Shown here piece after piece: positions 1 to 7,460 of a stretch of DNA of 64,000 bases. The position numbers and the translations under genes were made by a program. The stretch is from contig NZ_LJJC01000015.1 of NCBI RefSeq assembly GCF_001420715.1, positions 398,242 to 462,241 of the forward strand. Direction: 5' to 3'. A model generated the notes under the pieces. It was not told the origin of the DNA and did no database searches. It saw nothing but the letters and a program-made list of their open reading frames with translations. This stretch comes from Heyndrickxia shackletonii (GTDB taxonomy: Bacteria > Bacillota > Bacilli > Bacillales > Bacillaceae_C). The first letter of the stretch is position 1. Every line of letters starts with the position of its first letter.

Positions 1-529
1 CTGCCAGTTTTTCTCCACTCTGTTGTTTTACATTCATACTTAATGGTTGCAAAAAAGCCTTTTCGGAACTCTCTGTATTCCATTCCTTTAGATCCGCATC
101 CAATTTTTCCAGCTCAGATGATGAGAGAAGCTCAGAGGGTAACTTATCTAATGTTAATGCTGCACGACAATATCGTTCTGCTACCTGCCGAGATATGTGA
201 AAAGAATGAGAATCTAGCCAACGCTGCAGTGCCATTTCTACAAAAGCCTCATCAATCTCACCTTTCCTTTTCGCAGATTGGATCATAGAAGCACTAGGAT
301 ATATATCAACATCCCGTGTATTCTTTAGCCACCGTGCTACCTGTTCAAAAGAAAGTTTTTCGAGTCCCATCCATGGACTGCGTGCTGCAAACGTAGAAAT
401 CGGCCAAAGTGGTGCAATAACTCGACTGGCTGATTCAACTAAAACACGAATGTCACTTTCTTGAAAATCTATATTATCGTCTTTCTGTTTTACATCATCT
501 TTATTTATGACAGATGTTACACTCATCAT
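1..529 (-). CDS. dabA: DabA/MpsB (DUF2309) inorganic carbon transporter subunit, partial
   Basis: N-terminal 176 codons of a large protein that continues past the left edge. The visible start resembles the UPF0753/DUF2309 family, with motifs such as VIAPLWPISTFAARSPWMGL near residues 36-55. DabA (MpsB) is the zinc-containing, carbonic-anhydrase-like cytoplasmic half of the DabAB bicarbonate/CO2 uptake complex and works with the NuoL-like membrane subunit encoded just upstream. Its start overlaps the dabB stop (ATGA arrangement), suggesting translational coupling. The SD GGAGG lies inside the last dabB codons, 6 or 9 nt before two adjacent in-frame ATGs at 529 and 526. The active site is outside the window, so activity cannot be judged. 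Confidence 0.85.
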   Translation of the reverse strand, partial: MMSVTSVINKDDVKQKDDNIDFQESDIRVLVESASRVIAPLWPISTFAARSPWMGLEKLSFEQVARWLKNTRDVDIYPSASMIQSAKRKGEIDEAFVEMALQRWLDSHSFHISRQVAERYCRAALTLDKLPSELLSSSELEKLDADLKEWNTESSEKAFLQPLSMNVKQQSGEKLA

Positions 530-2055
530 TTATTACCTCCCTGAGATAAAAACTTAAGGTAGTTTGGATGACTTTCCACTGCTTTTGGTTGTGCCTCACC
601 TAAACGTACCAACCAAAGATAAATTACTGTGAAGTAAACAGAAGAGCGATGCTGAACAACCCACCTGCCTATAATACTGCAAACAAACAAGAAACAGATG
701 ATAAAGATAAGTATAGCCATGGAAAGTTGATTTCCATGATAAACATTTACAGGCAACCAACCATAGAGGTAGTTATGAATGATAAGGTACAAAATAGTAA
801 ATCCACCCAAAAATAACAATCCAGCAATTCGATCAATGCTTCCCTCTCCAAAAGCTACTAATTGTTTCCAGGAAACAGATAAAGACCACCCTATAATTAG
901 CGCACTTATCAATTGATATCCATTTCCCATGTCCTTAAGCCAAAAAGAAGCACCAACAAGGATAGCTAAAATATACCCAACCACGGTCCATGAATAGGAT
1001 ATGTTTTTCCGACCATGTGTTGATTTTTCCAAACGCGGCACTAACGAACCTGCCTGTAAAAATAGCGTAGCTTTGAACAAACCATGAAATACAAGGTGAA
1101 AAATAGCTGCTGAATAGGCACCTAATGCGCACTGAATCAGCATAAATCCCATTTGTGCAATGGTTGATCCTACTAACTGTCGTTTATAGTCCACCTGGAC
1201 TAAACTGATTCCAGTTCCAATCAATACCGAAATACTTGCCAGAATTAGTAAGATTATTTGCGCTATATCACCATTAAATATCGGTGAAAATCTAGTTAGA
1301 ACAATACCACCTGCATTTACTAAACCAGCGTGCATAATCGCCGAAACAGGAGTCGGAGCAACAACAGACTCTAACAACCACCGTTGGAACGGCCATTGTG
1401 CTGCTGGAATCATTACCCCTAGTATGAGCAACAGATTAATCCCTGTTTTCTCCCAAGAATCAAGGTGGGCTAAACTCCCGTCCTTTAAAGCTGACGATAG
1501 CTGCCATTGTCCTGTAACATGGGAAAGCCAAATAATTGCTAATACAATAGCAATCCAACTTAATGCAAATAAACGACCAGATATGGTTGCTGCTTCATGA
1601 GCCACTTTCCATCCACGGTTCAACCGTATAAGTGAGATAAGTCCAATAAGAGTAACTCCCCAACAAATGGCCATTAAGCGTAAATCATCACTTAACCATG
1701 CAAGCGAGGCTGCGCCGGTAGTGAATGTAAAAAGAATAAAATATTTCCGATAAGAGTGATCCCCCATTAAGTAACGTACGGAAAAACGTTGAATGATTAA
1801 TCCAAGAAAAAGAACAAAGAATGCCAATAACCACGCTATAGAGTCTAGGTGCCAAGGACCAAAAATTCCTTTTGCCTTCGTATTAATAAGAGCAAATAAA
1901 GCAACCAATGGGGGTAAAGACACAATTCCAATATGGATATTAACGTAACGCAATGGTATCCGTGGATATAAAAACAACAGACCACTTAGACCGGAAATCA
2001 CCAGTACACAATAAAATATATTTAATAATGATGACAAACTAAGGGAAAATAACAT
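526..2055 (-). CDS. dabB: DabB/MpsA NuoL-like subunit of DabAB inorganic carbon uptake complex
   Basis: Polytopic membrane protein of 509 aa related to NuoL/NdhF/MrpA antiporter subunits. The family-typical stretch HAGLVNAGG is visible near residue 245, with hydrophobic helices throughout. It is too short for a real complex I subunit and is followed directly by dabA. Context and length therefore point to the membrane subunit of DabAB (MpsAB in Staphylococcus), which takes up bicarbonate/CO2 driven by a cation gradient. An upstream ATG exists at 2070, but the SD GGAGG lies inside codons 2-3 of that reading and 8 nt before the ATG at 2055, so 2055 is the better start. No other respiratory complex genes are adjacent. 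Confidence 0.87.
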   Translation of the reverse strand: MLFSLSLSSLLNIFYCVLVISGLSGLLFLYPRIPLRYVNIHIGIVSLPPLVALFALINTKAKGIFGPWHLDSIAWLLAFFVLFLGLIIQRFSVRYLMGDHSYRKYFILFTFTTGAASLAWLSDDLRLMAICWGVTLIGLISLIRLNRGWKVAHEAATISGRLFALSWIAIVLAIIWLSHVTGQWQLSSALKDGSLAHLDSWEKTGINLLLILGVMIPAAQWPFQRWLLESVVAPTPVSAIMHAGLVNAGGIVLTRFSPIFNGDIAQIILLILASISVLIGTGISLVQVDYKRQLVGSTIAQMGFMLIQCALGAYSAAIFHLVFHGLFKATLFLQAGSLVPRLEKSTHGRKNISYSWTVVGYILAILVGASFWLKDMGNGYQLISALIIGWSLSVSWKQLVAFGEGSIDRIAGLLFLGGFTILYLIIHNYLYGWLPVNVYHGNQLSMAILIFIICFLFVCSIIGRWVVQHRSSVYFTVIYLWLVRLGEAQPKAVESHPNYLKFLSQGGNK

Positions 2056-2192
2056 ATAACGGTCCTCCATCTAAATGGCGCTTACTTATATAATTCCTTT
2101 TAAAAAGGTTGATATATATTCCAGATAATACTTATAAAGAAAAACGCAGAAGCTAGACAATGACTAATCTGTAAATTCATTTCTCGCATTTA

Positions 2193-2263
2193 AATAAAAA
2201 AACCGACAACTTCAAAATTCCAAGAATGATTAAAATCATTGGAATTTTGTAAATTGTCGGTTT
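2193..2263 (-). terminator. Rho-independent terminator downstream of mpsC
   Basis: Long inverted repeat: AAACCGACAA paired with TTGTCGGTTT, plus an inner CAAAATTCCAA/TTGGAATTTTG arm and an ATGATT/AATCAT core. On the minus strand it is followed by a run of seven T. It lies about 260 nt after the mpsC stop and before dabB, so it separates the two transcripts. The long stem could also be a decayed mobile-element end. Confidence 0.7.
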
Positions 2264-2523
2264 CAATTCAACTAACCATAAAGTTTTTTGAAATGCTACC
2301 AATTATTATCAACATGTATGCGTTCGAATGAAAAAACAGTATATCTCCATCTTATCAATCAGATTATAGACTGTACCGATTTTTACGTCACAATAAAAAC
2401 TTTTTCATCCAGTCAATATATAAATATTGAAATGAATGCTCAAGTTATAATTAAGATTAAAAACGCCATATTTAGTTAACTTTAGGATATTCCATACTGC
2501 ACACATTTGTCAACAATTTAGAC

Positions 2524-2907
2524 TTAATCCTGCCCATTATTGCTGTTTATCTTTTTCTCAAGATCATTAAATAATTTGAAAACCATCAGTCGTTCTCCAG
2601 TACGAGAGCTTATATCGGTATGGAATCCCTTTACTTCCTCCCCAGTAATCGTCAATATAATTTCCTTAAGATTCTCTATCCCAGATTCAACTAACTCAGA
2701 TCGTGTTTTTTTTATAGTCAACATTCCATCTTTGGTTTCACAAACAGTATATTCTGCTGGAGTTAAAATTCCTTGTAAATTGACAATGATCATATCCCTT
2801 AATATATCTGTTTTAACAGATAAAGAGCCTCTTCCAAGATAGTCCTTTTCCCATTGTGTTATGGCCTTACTTATTTCCGATTCAATAAAACCTTTCGAAA
2901 CTTTCAA
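2524..2907 (-). CDS. mpsC: MpsC-family (DUF2294) protein
   Basis: A 127-aa protein with family-typical blocks: SEISKAITQWEKDYLGRG at the N terminus, ILTPAEYTVCETKDGML in the middle, and SSRTGERLMVFKL near the end. These fit DUF2294, the MpsC family named in Staphylococcus for its linkage to mpsA (dabB) and mpsB (dabA). Here it sits just upstream of dabBA on the same strand but behind a terminator, so it is a neighbour rather than part of the same operon. The molecular role of MpsC is not settled. An upstream GTG at 2943 is possible, but a TTG at 2907 sits 10 nt after a strong AAGGAGG and begins where family similarity begins. Confidence 0.82.
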   Translation of the reverse strand: MKVSKGFIESEISKAITQWEKDYLGRGSLSVKTDILRDMIIVNLQGILTPAEYTVCETKDGMLTIKKTRSELVESGIENLKEIILTITGEEVKGFHTDISSRTGERLMVFKLFNDLEKKINSNNGQD

Positions 2908-2943
2908 TATTATATATCCTCCTTGTACTAAAAATCCGTACAC

Positions 2944-3614
2944 TCCTTATTAAACAATTTCCTTTTTTATTTTAATAAATGTATTAGTATATGGTTTATA
3001 GCTTTTATAGAAAGCTACAATAACTTATTGCATTGAATTCCTAACACGGTTTTCTTTCATGGTAACTTACGATTCTGATCATTAACGATTCCTCTTTGGT
3101 CATTTAAGTTAGCCACCTATATTTTATCAAAGGCTCTTTACATATACTATAGTACCTTTGAGAAGAAAACTTGAAAAACATCCTAATCTTTTTAAGTAGA
3201 GTGCCCCGAATCGAATCACATATTAGGATTGAAAAGAACTCGTGTATTTTATGTTATCAGAGAAAAAATGGATTATTAAGTTAGTTATGGGGGGATCCAG
3301 TCCACTAATATAATGAACGAATGAGGTTCAAGATGAAAAAAGCTCCTCCAGATGGAAAAGCAATGGTTGGTTATGGAGAACTTAGCTATAAATAAGAGCT
3401 AAATTCTTCCTTTCATTTTTTTCAGCGTTATGGCAGAAGCAGTATGATCATCACGAGTTCAGTAAATGGATAAAGATTTTCACAATGAACTGCCTTTTAG
3501 ATTAAATAACTTATAAGACCAATATCAACTCCAGGAACGGAGAAAGTTATCGTCTATAAGTATTTGAAATAACAAGAGGGTCTATAACTTTTACAAGGCT
3601 GTATACCAATTATA
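2944..3614. other. Gene-poor interval
   Basis: About 670 bp without a convincing gene on either strand. The only short frame with a plausible start is a 20-codon ORF near 3334 (MKKAPPDGK...). It lacks a good SD and may be a decayed gene end. I see no clear terminator or structured RNA. Confidence 0.5.
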
Positions 3615-3905
3615 TTATTTTCGCTCTTTGTATTGATCGATTCCATATAAAATATATTGTAGATAACTTATGGGACTCGAATTGCGATTTTTAATAATTT
3701 CGAGCATCTCTAAAAGTTCAAGAATTTGTCTCCTCGGTAAATTAGTAAGAATATAATCGACAATTTGATCCCCTGACATCTCAACTTCCAGCTTCTGGTT
3801 TACTAAAAAGGTCAAACTATTTGCCGGAAAAATATATGAATATAAATGCTCTTTTATTTGATTATAGCTATATCTATCTGACTTCTGGTTTACGTCTATT
3901 GCCAT
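3615..3905 (-). CDS. Hypothetical 96-aa protein downstream of a c-di-GMP riboswitch
   Basis: I do not recognise the family. The product is soluble, charged and Leu/Ile-rich, with a predicted helical stretch around PRRQILELLEMLEIIKN (residues 58-74), no signal peptide and no membrane segment. The ATG at 3905 has AGAAGGA 11 nt upstream; a TTG at 3935 would add ten residues but has no SD. It is the first solid ORF downstream, about 230 nt, of the minus-strand c-di-GMP-I aptamer at 4133-4217. Its expression is therefore probably tied to c-di-GMP, perhaps in lifestyle switching. No terminator is visible after it. Confidence 0.6.
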   Translation of the reverse strand: MAIDVNQKSDRYSYNQIKEHLYSYIFPANSLTFLVNQKLEVEMSGDQIVDYILTNLPRRQILELLEMLEIIKNRNSSPISYLQYILYGIDQYKERK

Positions 3906-3927
3906 CTTTAATAAAATCCTTCTTTCT

Positions 3928-4074
3928 TTAAACAATTTTCTCTAAGATAGAGAAACAAATGGAAAAAATGTCTTGGTCAGACAATTTGACTTTGTGGTTT
4001 TCTTCACAAAAATCCAGGACAAGACGAGCAGACAGTGGGGAGTTGACCGCATAAAGGAGGAATTCCGAAATCAT
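3928..4074 (-). CDS. Candidate 48-aa ORF between riboswitch and 3615-3905 gene
   Basis: A short frame encoding MISEFLLYAVNSPL... and ending ...SICFSILEKIV. The composition looks protein-like, and it stops immediately before the SD of the 96-aa gene, as expected for an upstream operon partner. It has no recognisable SD. The same frame is open for another nine codons upstream, and a second frame from an ATG at 4113 is open for 37 codons. It could be a real leader gene, a frameshifted remnant or chance in AT-rich DNA. Confidence 0.3.
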   Translation of the reverse strand: MISEFLLYAVNSPLSARLVLDFCEENHKVKLSDQDIFSICFSILEKIV

Positions 4075-4132
4075 AATAGGAATACTTAATAAGACAAGAT
4101 TTCAAAATCTTTTTCATATTATTATCAATAAA

Positions 4133-4217
4133 CTTTCGGTAACCCGGCGATCATCATTCTTCCGAACCTTAGACCCGTGGCTTTGCGTCCCCATTTTTCA
4201 AAAGGTTTGCTATTATC
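4133..4217 (-). promoter_or_regulatory. c-di-GMP-I (GEMM-I) riboswitch aptamer
   Basis: Read on the minus strand, the core matches the GEMM-I consensus. It has AGCAAACC at the start, a GAAA-containing P2 loop, the invariant GGGACGCAAAGCC, the CGGGTCTAAGG receptor segment, a variable P3, and GATCGCCGGGTTACC at the end. These include the joining segments that bind c-di-GMP. Downstream genes on the strand are the unknown ORFs at 4074 and 3905. No T-rich terminator is evident between aptamer and genes, only a weak AAGATTT/AAATCTT stem, so the expression platform (transcriptional, translational or lost) is unclear. Confidence 0.93.
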
Positions 4218-4331
4218 GTTGTTTTTACCTTTTAAACATATCATTTTTCGGTTACTTATATCAATCATTTTTCAGCAAAAAAAGAGAGAATTCGACACTT
4301 AGATGAAACTATCTATTGAGGCTATGCGATG

Positions 4332-4364
4332 AAAAAAATTAAAGACAAGGAGACACCTTGTCTT
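4332..4364 (-). terminator. Rho-independent terminator of aldose epimerase gene
   Basis: On the minus strand AAGACAAGG-TGTCT-CCTTGTCTT is followed by a T-rich tail (TAATTTTTTTC). The hairpin begins inside the TAA stop codon of the upstream gene. Confidence 0.9.
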
Positions 4365-5220
4365 ATTCCACCTTGATTTGAAAAAAGGTCGTTAACGACT
4401 CATTTGGTTTTAAATACACCAATTCTTCTTTTTGATTCATTTCATATGTTTTTGCCATCCATGGTTCAACACAAACAAATTCCTTCCCATGTTCTGTCCA
4501 ACAGACAATATAGTTAAATTCCTTGCCATATTCTAATGAAACTAGTTTATTTGTTTCCTCAAGTTTAAATTGGACTTCGTTTTTCACAGTGTCCAGTAAC
4601 ATCAACGATTCTTTTTTATCAGATAAGTCGATGATCCCTTTAAATATTTTCTCTTGATTGTCATTATAATCAAGATATGTTTTGGCGTCAGATTCTATGG
4701 TTAATACCTTTTTCGACGTTTTAAAATATGGATGGAATCCGGCATAAAATGGCATTTCTAATTCGGATAAATTTTTATAATCCTGTTCTATATAAAGAGT
4801 ATTCTCTTTTAAGATATATTTAAAAACAACCTCAAAATCAAATGGATAAGATTTTCTTGTTTCTTCATTACTTTCTAATCTTAAAGTAATCGATAACTCC
4901 CCTTCTGTAGAAGTCTTTACTACTTCCCAAGGCATATTTCTCGCAAAACCATGATTTTTCATTTTATAGGTATTTCCTTGAAGTTCGTATTCACCTTTTT
5001 GCAATTGTCCGCTTATGGGGAATAAAATTGGAATTCCTCCTCTAATGTTTGCTTCTCTATCTAACAGAGTTTCCCTATTTAAATAAAGAATTTCGGTGCC
5101 GCTGATCCCGAATTCTGTGATTATTCCACCGCGTTCCGGTACAACTTTTATGTATGAATCTCCATCTCTTAATTCGTATATTTTTAAACCTTCGTCCATT
5201 CGTTCTTGAATTGAATACAT
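4363..5220 (-). CDS. Aldose 1-epimerase family protein
   Basis: A 285-aa galactose-mutarotase-fold protein. Visible family marks are NIRGGIPILFPISG (residues ~59-72), the catalytic-His block NHGFAR (~89-94), and GFHPYF (~163-168) with the second catalytic His. It interconverts alpha and beta anomers of aldoses or of hexose 6-phosphates (the YeaD/LacX branch); the exact substrate cannot be read from sequence. The ATG has AAAGGAG 9 nt upstream. It is monocistronic with its own terminator and has no sugar operon next to it. Confidence 0.85.
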   Translation of the reverse strand: MYSIQERMDEGLKIYELRDGDSYIKVVPERGGIITEFGISGTEILYLNRETLLDREANIRGGIPILFPISGQLQKGEYELQGNTYKMKNHGFARNMPWEVVKTSTEGELSITLRLESNEETRKSYPFDFEVVFKYILKENTLYIEQDYKNLSELEMPFYAGFHPYFKTSKKVLTIESDAKTYLDYNDNQEKIFKGIIDLSDKKESLMLLDTVKNEVQFKLEETNKLVSLEYGKEFNYIVCWTEHGKEFVCVEPWMAKTYEMNQKEELVYLKPNESLTTFFQIKVE

Positions 5221-5321
5221 TGCACCTGTCTCCTTTTTGCTTCTATATCATTGTTGTTGCTTCCACCCACTATTATGGCATATATTATTAAAAGATTGCA
5301 TTTGTGCGGAGGGAGACTTAT

Positions 5322-5483
5322 ATGAAAAATAAAAAAAAGCAAATCATATTTTTTCTTATATCCATCCTATTTATTTTAGGAGGTTTATTTACCGGGATTT
5401 ATTGGATGACACATATTGACCAATTTAAGAAAAATGGCATGATTGAACGTAGTACTATTACTTATACTAAAAGTGTTATATAA
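5322..5483 (+). CDS. Small single-pass membrane protein, 53 aa
   Basis: A strong SD (GGAGGGAG) sits 6-7 nt before the ATG. The peptide has a lysine-rich N terminus (MKNKKKQ), one transmembrane helix at residues ~8-29, and a short polar tail, so N-in orientation is likely. I do not recognise the family. Upstream, CATATATTA resembles a sigma-K -10 element but lacks a correctly spaced -35. It is followed by the 52-bp tandem repeats. Confidence 0.65.
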   Translation: MKNKKKQIIFFLISILFILGGLFTGIYWMTHIDQFKKNGMIERSTITYTKSVI

Positions 5484-5546
5484 AGGGAATAGGATTGCTT
5501 TTCTTTGGTTTAGTAAGGGGTAACGAGTGGGGAATTTCCGTGCTTT

Positions 5547-5912
5547 GTTACCGCTTTTGCGTTCTGAATTTGATTGTGGCACAATTATTCATCATCTATT
5601 GTTACCTGTTTCATGCTTTAGCACCTTCCATGGGAATATTCAGCCGTTCATTGTTACCATTTTTCCGTTTTATTCTCCTCTTCGGGCACATTCAACCGTT
5701 GATCGTTACCGTTCTTCCGTTCTTTCCTCTTCTTCGGGCACATTCAACCGTTAATCGTTACCGTTTTTCCGTTCTTTCCTCTTCTTCGGGCACATTCAAC
5801 CGTTGATCGTTACCGTTTTTCCGTTCTTTCCTCTTCTTCGAGCACAATTCTCCCCCAATTGTTACCGTTTTCCCAGTCCGGACTTGTTTTCAGGCACGAT
5901 TCTCCTTTTACC
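5547..5912. repeat. Tandem 52-bp repeat array (about 7 units)
   Basis: Units begin with GTTACCG at 5547 (degenerate), 5601, 5653, 5705, 5757, 5809 and 5861; from 5601 on the spacing is exactly 52 bp. The central units (5653-5860) are nearly identical and outer ones decay. Each unit contains several CCGTT/CGTT motifs, a pyrimidine-rich TTTCCTCTTCTTCGGGCAC segment, and CAACCGTTGATC. The period is not a multiple of three, and the short plus-strand ORFs across it are by-products. There are no unique spacers, so it is not CRISPR. The last unit grades into a further decayed copy up to about 5955. Confidence 0.9.
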
Positions 5913-6053
5913 GGATTCCCCCTCTGACCTCATAAAAAAGCACGATTAAACGTCCATTTTCAATTAGCGGTAATAAACCTTATCCATTTTTGTCATCTTT
6001 CTTTAATATTGGCATCTAATGATAATATACACTCTTTAAAGGTGGTGACTAAT

Positions 6054-6215
6054 ATGTGGATTTATATTGTTCTTGCATTTGTCATTATCCTACCCATCAT
6101 TTTCTTTAGAGTAACTTCAAATACGACAAAACAGATCAATAAAGATATTGAAAAAAATCCTTTTGACCAGCGGAATAACCCTCCGCCACCTCCACCAGGA
6201 CCGGGAATATTCTAA
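6054..6215 (+). CDS. Small membrane protein with proline-rich tail, 53 aa
   Basis: The ATG at 6054 follows GGTGGTG at about 7 nt; an earlier ATG at 6009 lacks an SD. An N-terminal hydrophobic helix (residues ~2-19) is followed by a polar linker and a C-terminal run PPPPPPGPG. A terminator follows immediately. Family not recognised. The polyproline tail could be an interaction or wall-spanning segment, which is inference. Confidence 0.6.
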   Translation: MWIYIVLAFVIILPIIFFRVTSNTTKQINKDIEKNPFDQRNNPPPPPPGPGIF

Positions 6216-6220
6216 CTTCC

Positions 6221-6243
6221 GCACCGTTTTTGGTGCATTTTTT
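6221..6243 (+). terminator. Rho-independent terminator
   Basis: GCACC-GTTTTT-GGTGC followed by ATTTTTT, directly after the 6054-6215 stop codon. Confidence 0.85.
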
Positions 6244-6415
6244 GATTCAATTGTGACAATTTTGTTTCTCATCTAATTCTAATTTATTTTTCATTAATTT
6301 TTAGGTTTGAGAGATTATGATGTAATTGTTAATAGGACAAGCTAGTAATTTTCCTACTTGATTATGGTCCCCTCCATTATCAAGTAACCCCCTTATTTAA
6401 ATACCCTAATCCTTT

Positions 6416-6443
6416 TTCCGGCTTTTATAGCCGGAAATTTTTT
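6416..6443 (+). terminator. Orphan Rho-independent terminator, possible small RNA end
   Basis: TTTCCGGC-TTTTATA-GCCGGAAA followed by seven T. No ORF precedes it: 6244-6415 is non-coding and the upstream gene already has its own terminator. It could end a short non-coding transcript of about 100 nt. A weak promoter-like TTGAGA-N17-TAATAG lies at 6307-6335. Alternatively it blocks read-through into the next gene. Confidence 0.6.
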
Positions 6444-6480
6444 TATGAGTTAAAATGAAATAAAAAAAAGGGGATAAATC

Positions 6481-6888
6481 ATGATAGATTATAAAATATT
6501 TTATGAAGCACCTGCACCGGAGGAATATAATGAACTGCGGGTCAAAGCAGGATTAAGCTCTAAAGATCTCAATGCTTCCAAAACAGGCCTGAAAAACTCC
6601 ATTCTTGCTGTAACTCTTCGATTTGGAGAAAAATTAATCGGGATGGGAAGAATTATTGGAGATGGTGGCAACTTCTATCATATTGTTGATATTGCAGTTG
6701 ATCCCGCCTATCAAGGACAAGGACTAGGAAAAACGATTATGACAGAGCTGACAAATTACTTGGATAAAAATGCACCTGCAGATTCATATGTAAGTTTAAT
6801 TGCAGATTTGCCTGCAGATCAACTATATAAAAAGTTTGGTTTTGATTATACACAGCCAAAATCCGTTGGAATGTATAAAAGATATTAA
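6481..6888 (+). CDS. GNAT family N-acetyltransferase
   Basis: A 135-aa protein with the acetyl-CoA-binding motif A: VDIAVDPAYQGQGLGKTIM (residues ~73-91, Q-x-x-G-x-G/A type). It ends with the typical LYKKFGF block. It acetylates an unknown amine or aminoglycoside-like substrate in the cytoplasm. The SD AAGGGG lies 7-8 nt before the ATG. It is monocistronic and convergent with an HxlR regulator, and the two share a terminator containing both stop codons. Confidence 0.88.
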   Translation: MIDYKIFYEAPAPEEYNELRVKAGLSSKDLNASKTGLKNSILAVTLRFGEKLIGMGRIIGDGGNFYHIVDIAVDPAYQGQGLGKTIMTELTNYLDKNAPADSYVSLIADLPADQLYKKFGFDYTQPKSVGMYKRY

Positions 6889-6915
6889 GGGTATTCGAAA
6901 AATACCCTTATTTTT
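6886..6915. terminator. Bidirectional terminator shared by GNAT and HxlR genes
   Basis: TAAGGGTATT-CGAAA-AATACCCTTA followed by TTTTT. The TAA codons of both convergent genes form the outer ends of the stem. Confidence 0.85.
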
Positions 6916-7273
6916 CATTTAAAATACTTTCTTCTAATACCTCAGATTTGTCTCCGTATACTTTATCTAAATGAAATTCTCCCCATGCACATAAAGAATC
7001 TAAAATACCTTTTAAACTCCAACCATACTCACTCAATTCATATTCAACTTTTGGCGGAACTTGATTATAGATAATTCGTTTAATAACCCCATCCGCTTCC
7101 AGTTCTCTTAATTGCTGTGTAAGCATCTTTTGGGTAATTTGCGGCATAAGGCGTTTTAATTCGCTAGTCCGTTTTTTTCCATGTGTTAAATGACATAAAA
7201 TAACACATTTCCATTTTCCTCCAATCACTTCCAGTGTTGCTTCTACTCCGATGTTGTACTTCTTTTTTGGCAT
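6908..7273 (-). CDS. HxlR-family winged-helix regulator
   Basis: A 121-aa protein with the HxlR layout: VIGGKWKCVILCHL (residues ~16-29), the recognition region SELKRLMPQITQKMLTQQL, and the wing NQVPPKVEYELSEYG. Such proteins repress or activate a divergent operon and often sense electrophiles; the Cys residues at about 23, 27 and 93 are candidate sensors. The start has GGAGGAG 6 nt upstream. Its most likely targets are its own promoter and the divergent MFS-AKR operon. The intergenic region holds palindromic GTAC-centred sites. Confidence 0.9.
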   Translation of the reverse strand: MPKKKYNIGVEATLEVIGGKWKCVILCHLTHGKKRTSELKRLMPQITQKMLTQQLRELEADGVIKRIIYNQVPPKVEYELSEYGWSLKGILDSLCAWGEFHLDKVYGDKSEVLEESILNEK

Positions 7274-7305
7274 GATTGCTCCTCCTACTCTATAGGAACT
7301 AAAAA

Positions 7306-7354
7306 GTACCTATAAAACCTTCAGGTACCTATAGCACTTTAAAGTACGTACTTT
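7306..7354. promoter_or_regulatory. Putative HxlR operator sites between divergent genes
   Basis: Contains the perfect 14-bp palindrome AAAGTACGTACTTT (7341-7354), the 8-bp palindrome AGGTACCT (7323-7330), and two direct copies of GTACCTATA at 7306 and 7325, 19 bp apart. The GTAC-centred repeats lie in the intergenic space between the HxlR gene and the efflux operon. Binding is inferred, not shown. Confidence 0.6.
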
Positions 7355-7460
7355 TCAATACGTTTTATATATCCCATAATAGCATTTGTCGACGGGAAGT
7401 TCACTCATATATTTTTTCAATTACACCATTCTATATATACATTTATTAAGGAGGATACAA

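Noticed and set aside
526-2055. Complex I subunit (NuoL/NdhF)
   Set aside because: Length, the missing C-terminal helix and direct coupling to a DUF2309 gene identify DabB/MpsA instead.
2288-2479. 63-aa plus-strand ORF
   Set aside because: No SD and no family features; it follows a terminator but looks like chance in AT-rich DNA.
5495-5806. Plus-strand ORFs of 75-103 codons over the 52-bp array
   Set aside because: No SD; the frame changes every unit because 52 is not divisible by three, and the peptides look like translated repeat DNA.
5547-5912. CRISPR array
   Set aside because: Units are contiguous and near-identical with no unique spacers, and no cas genes are present.
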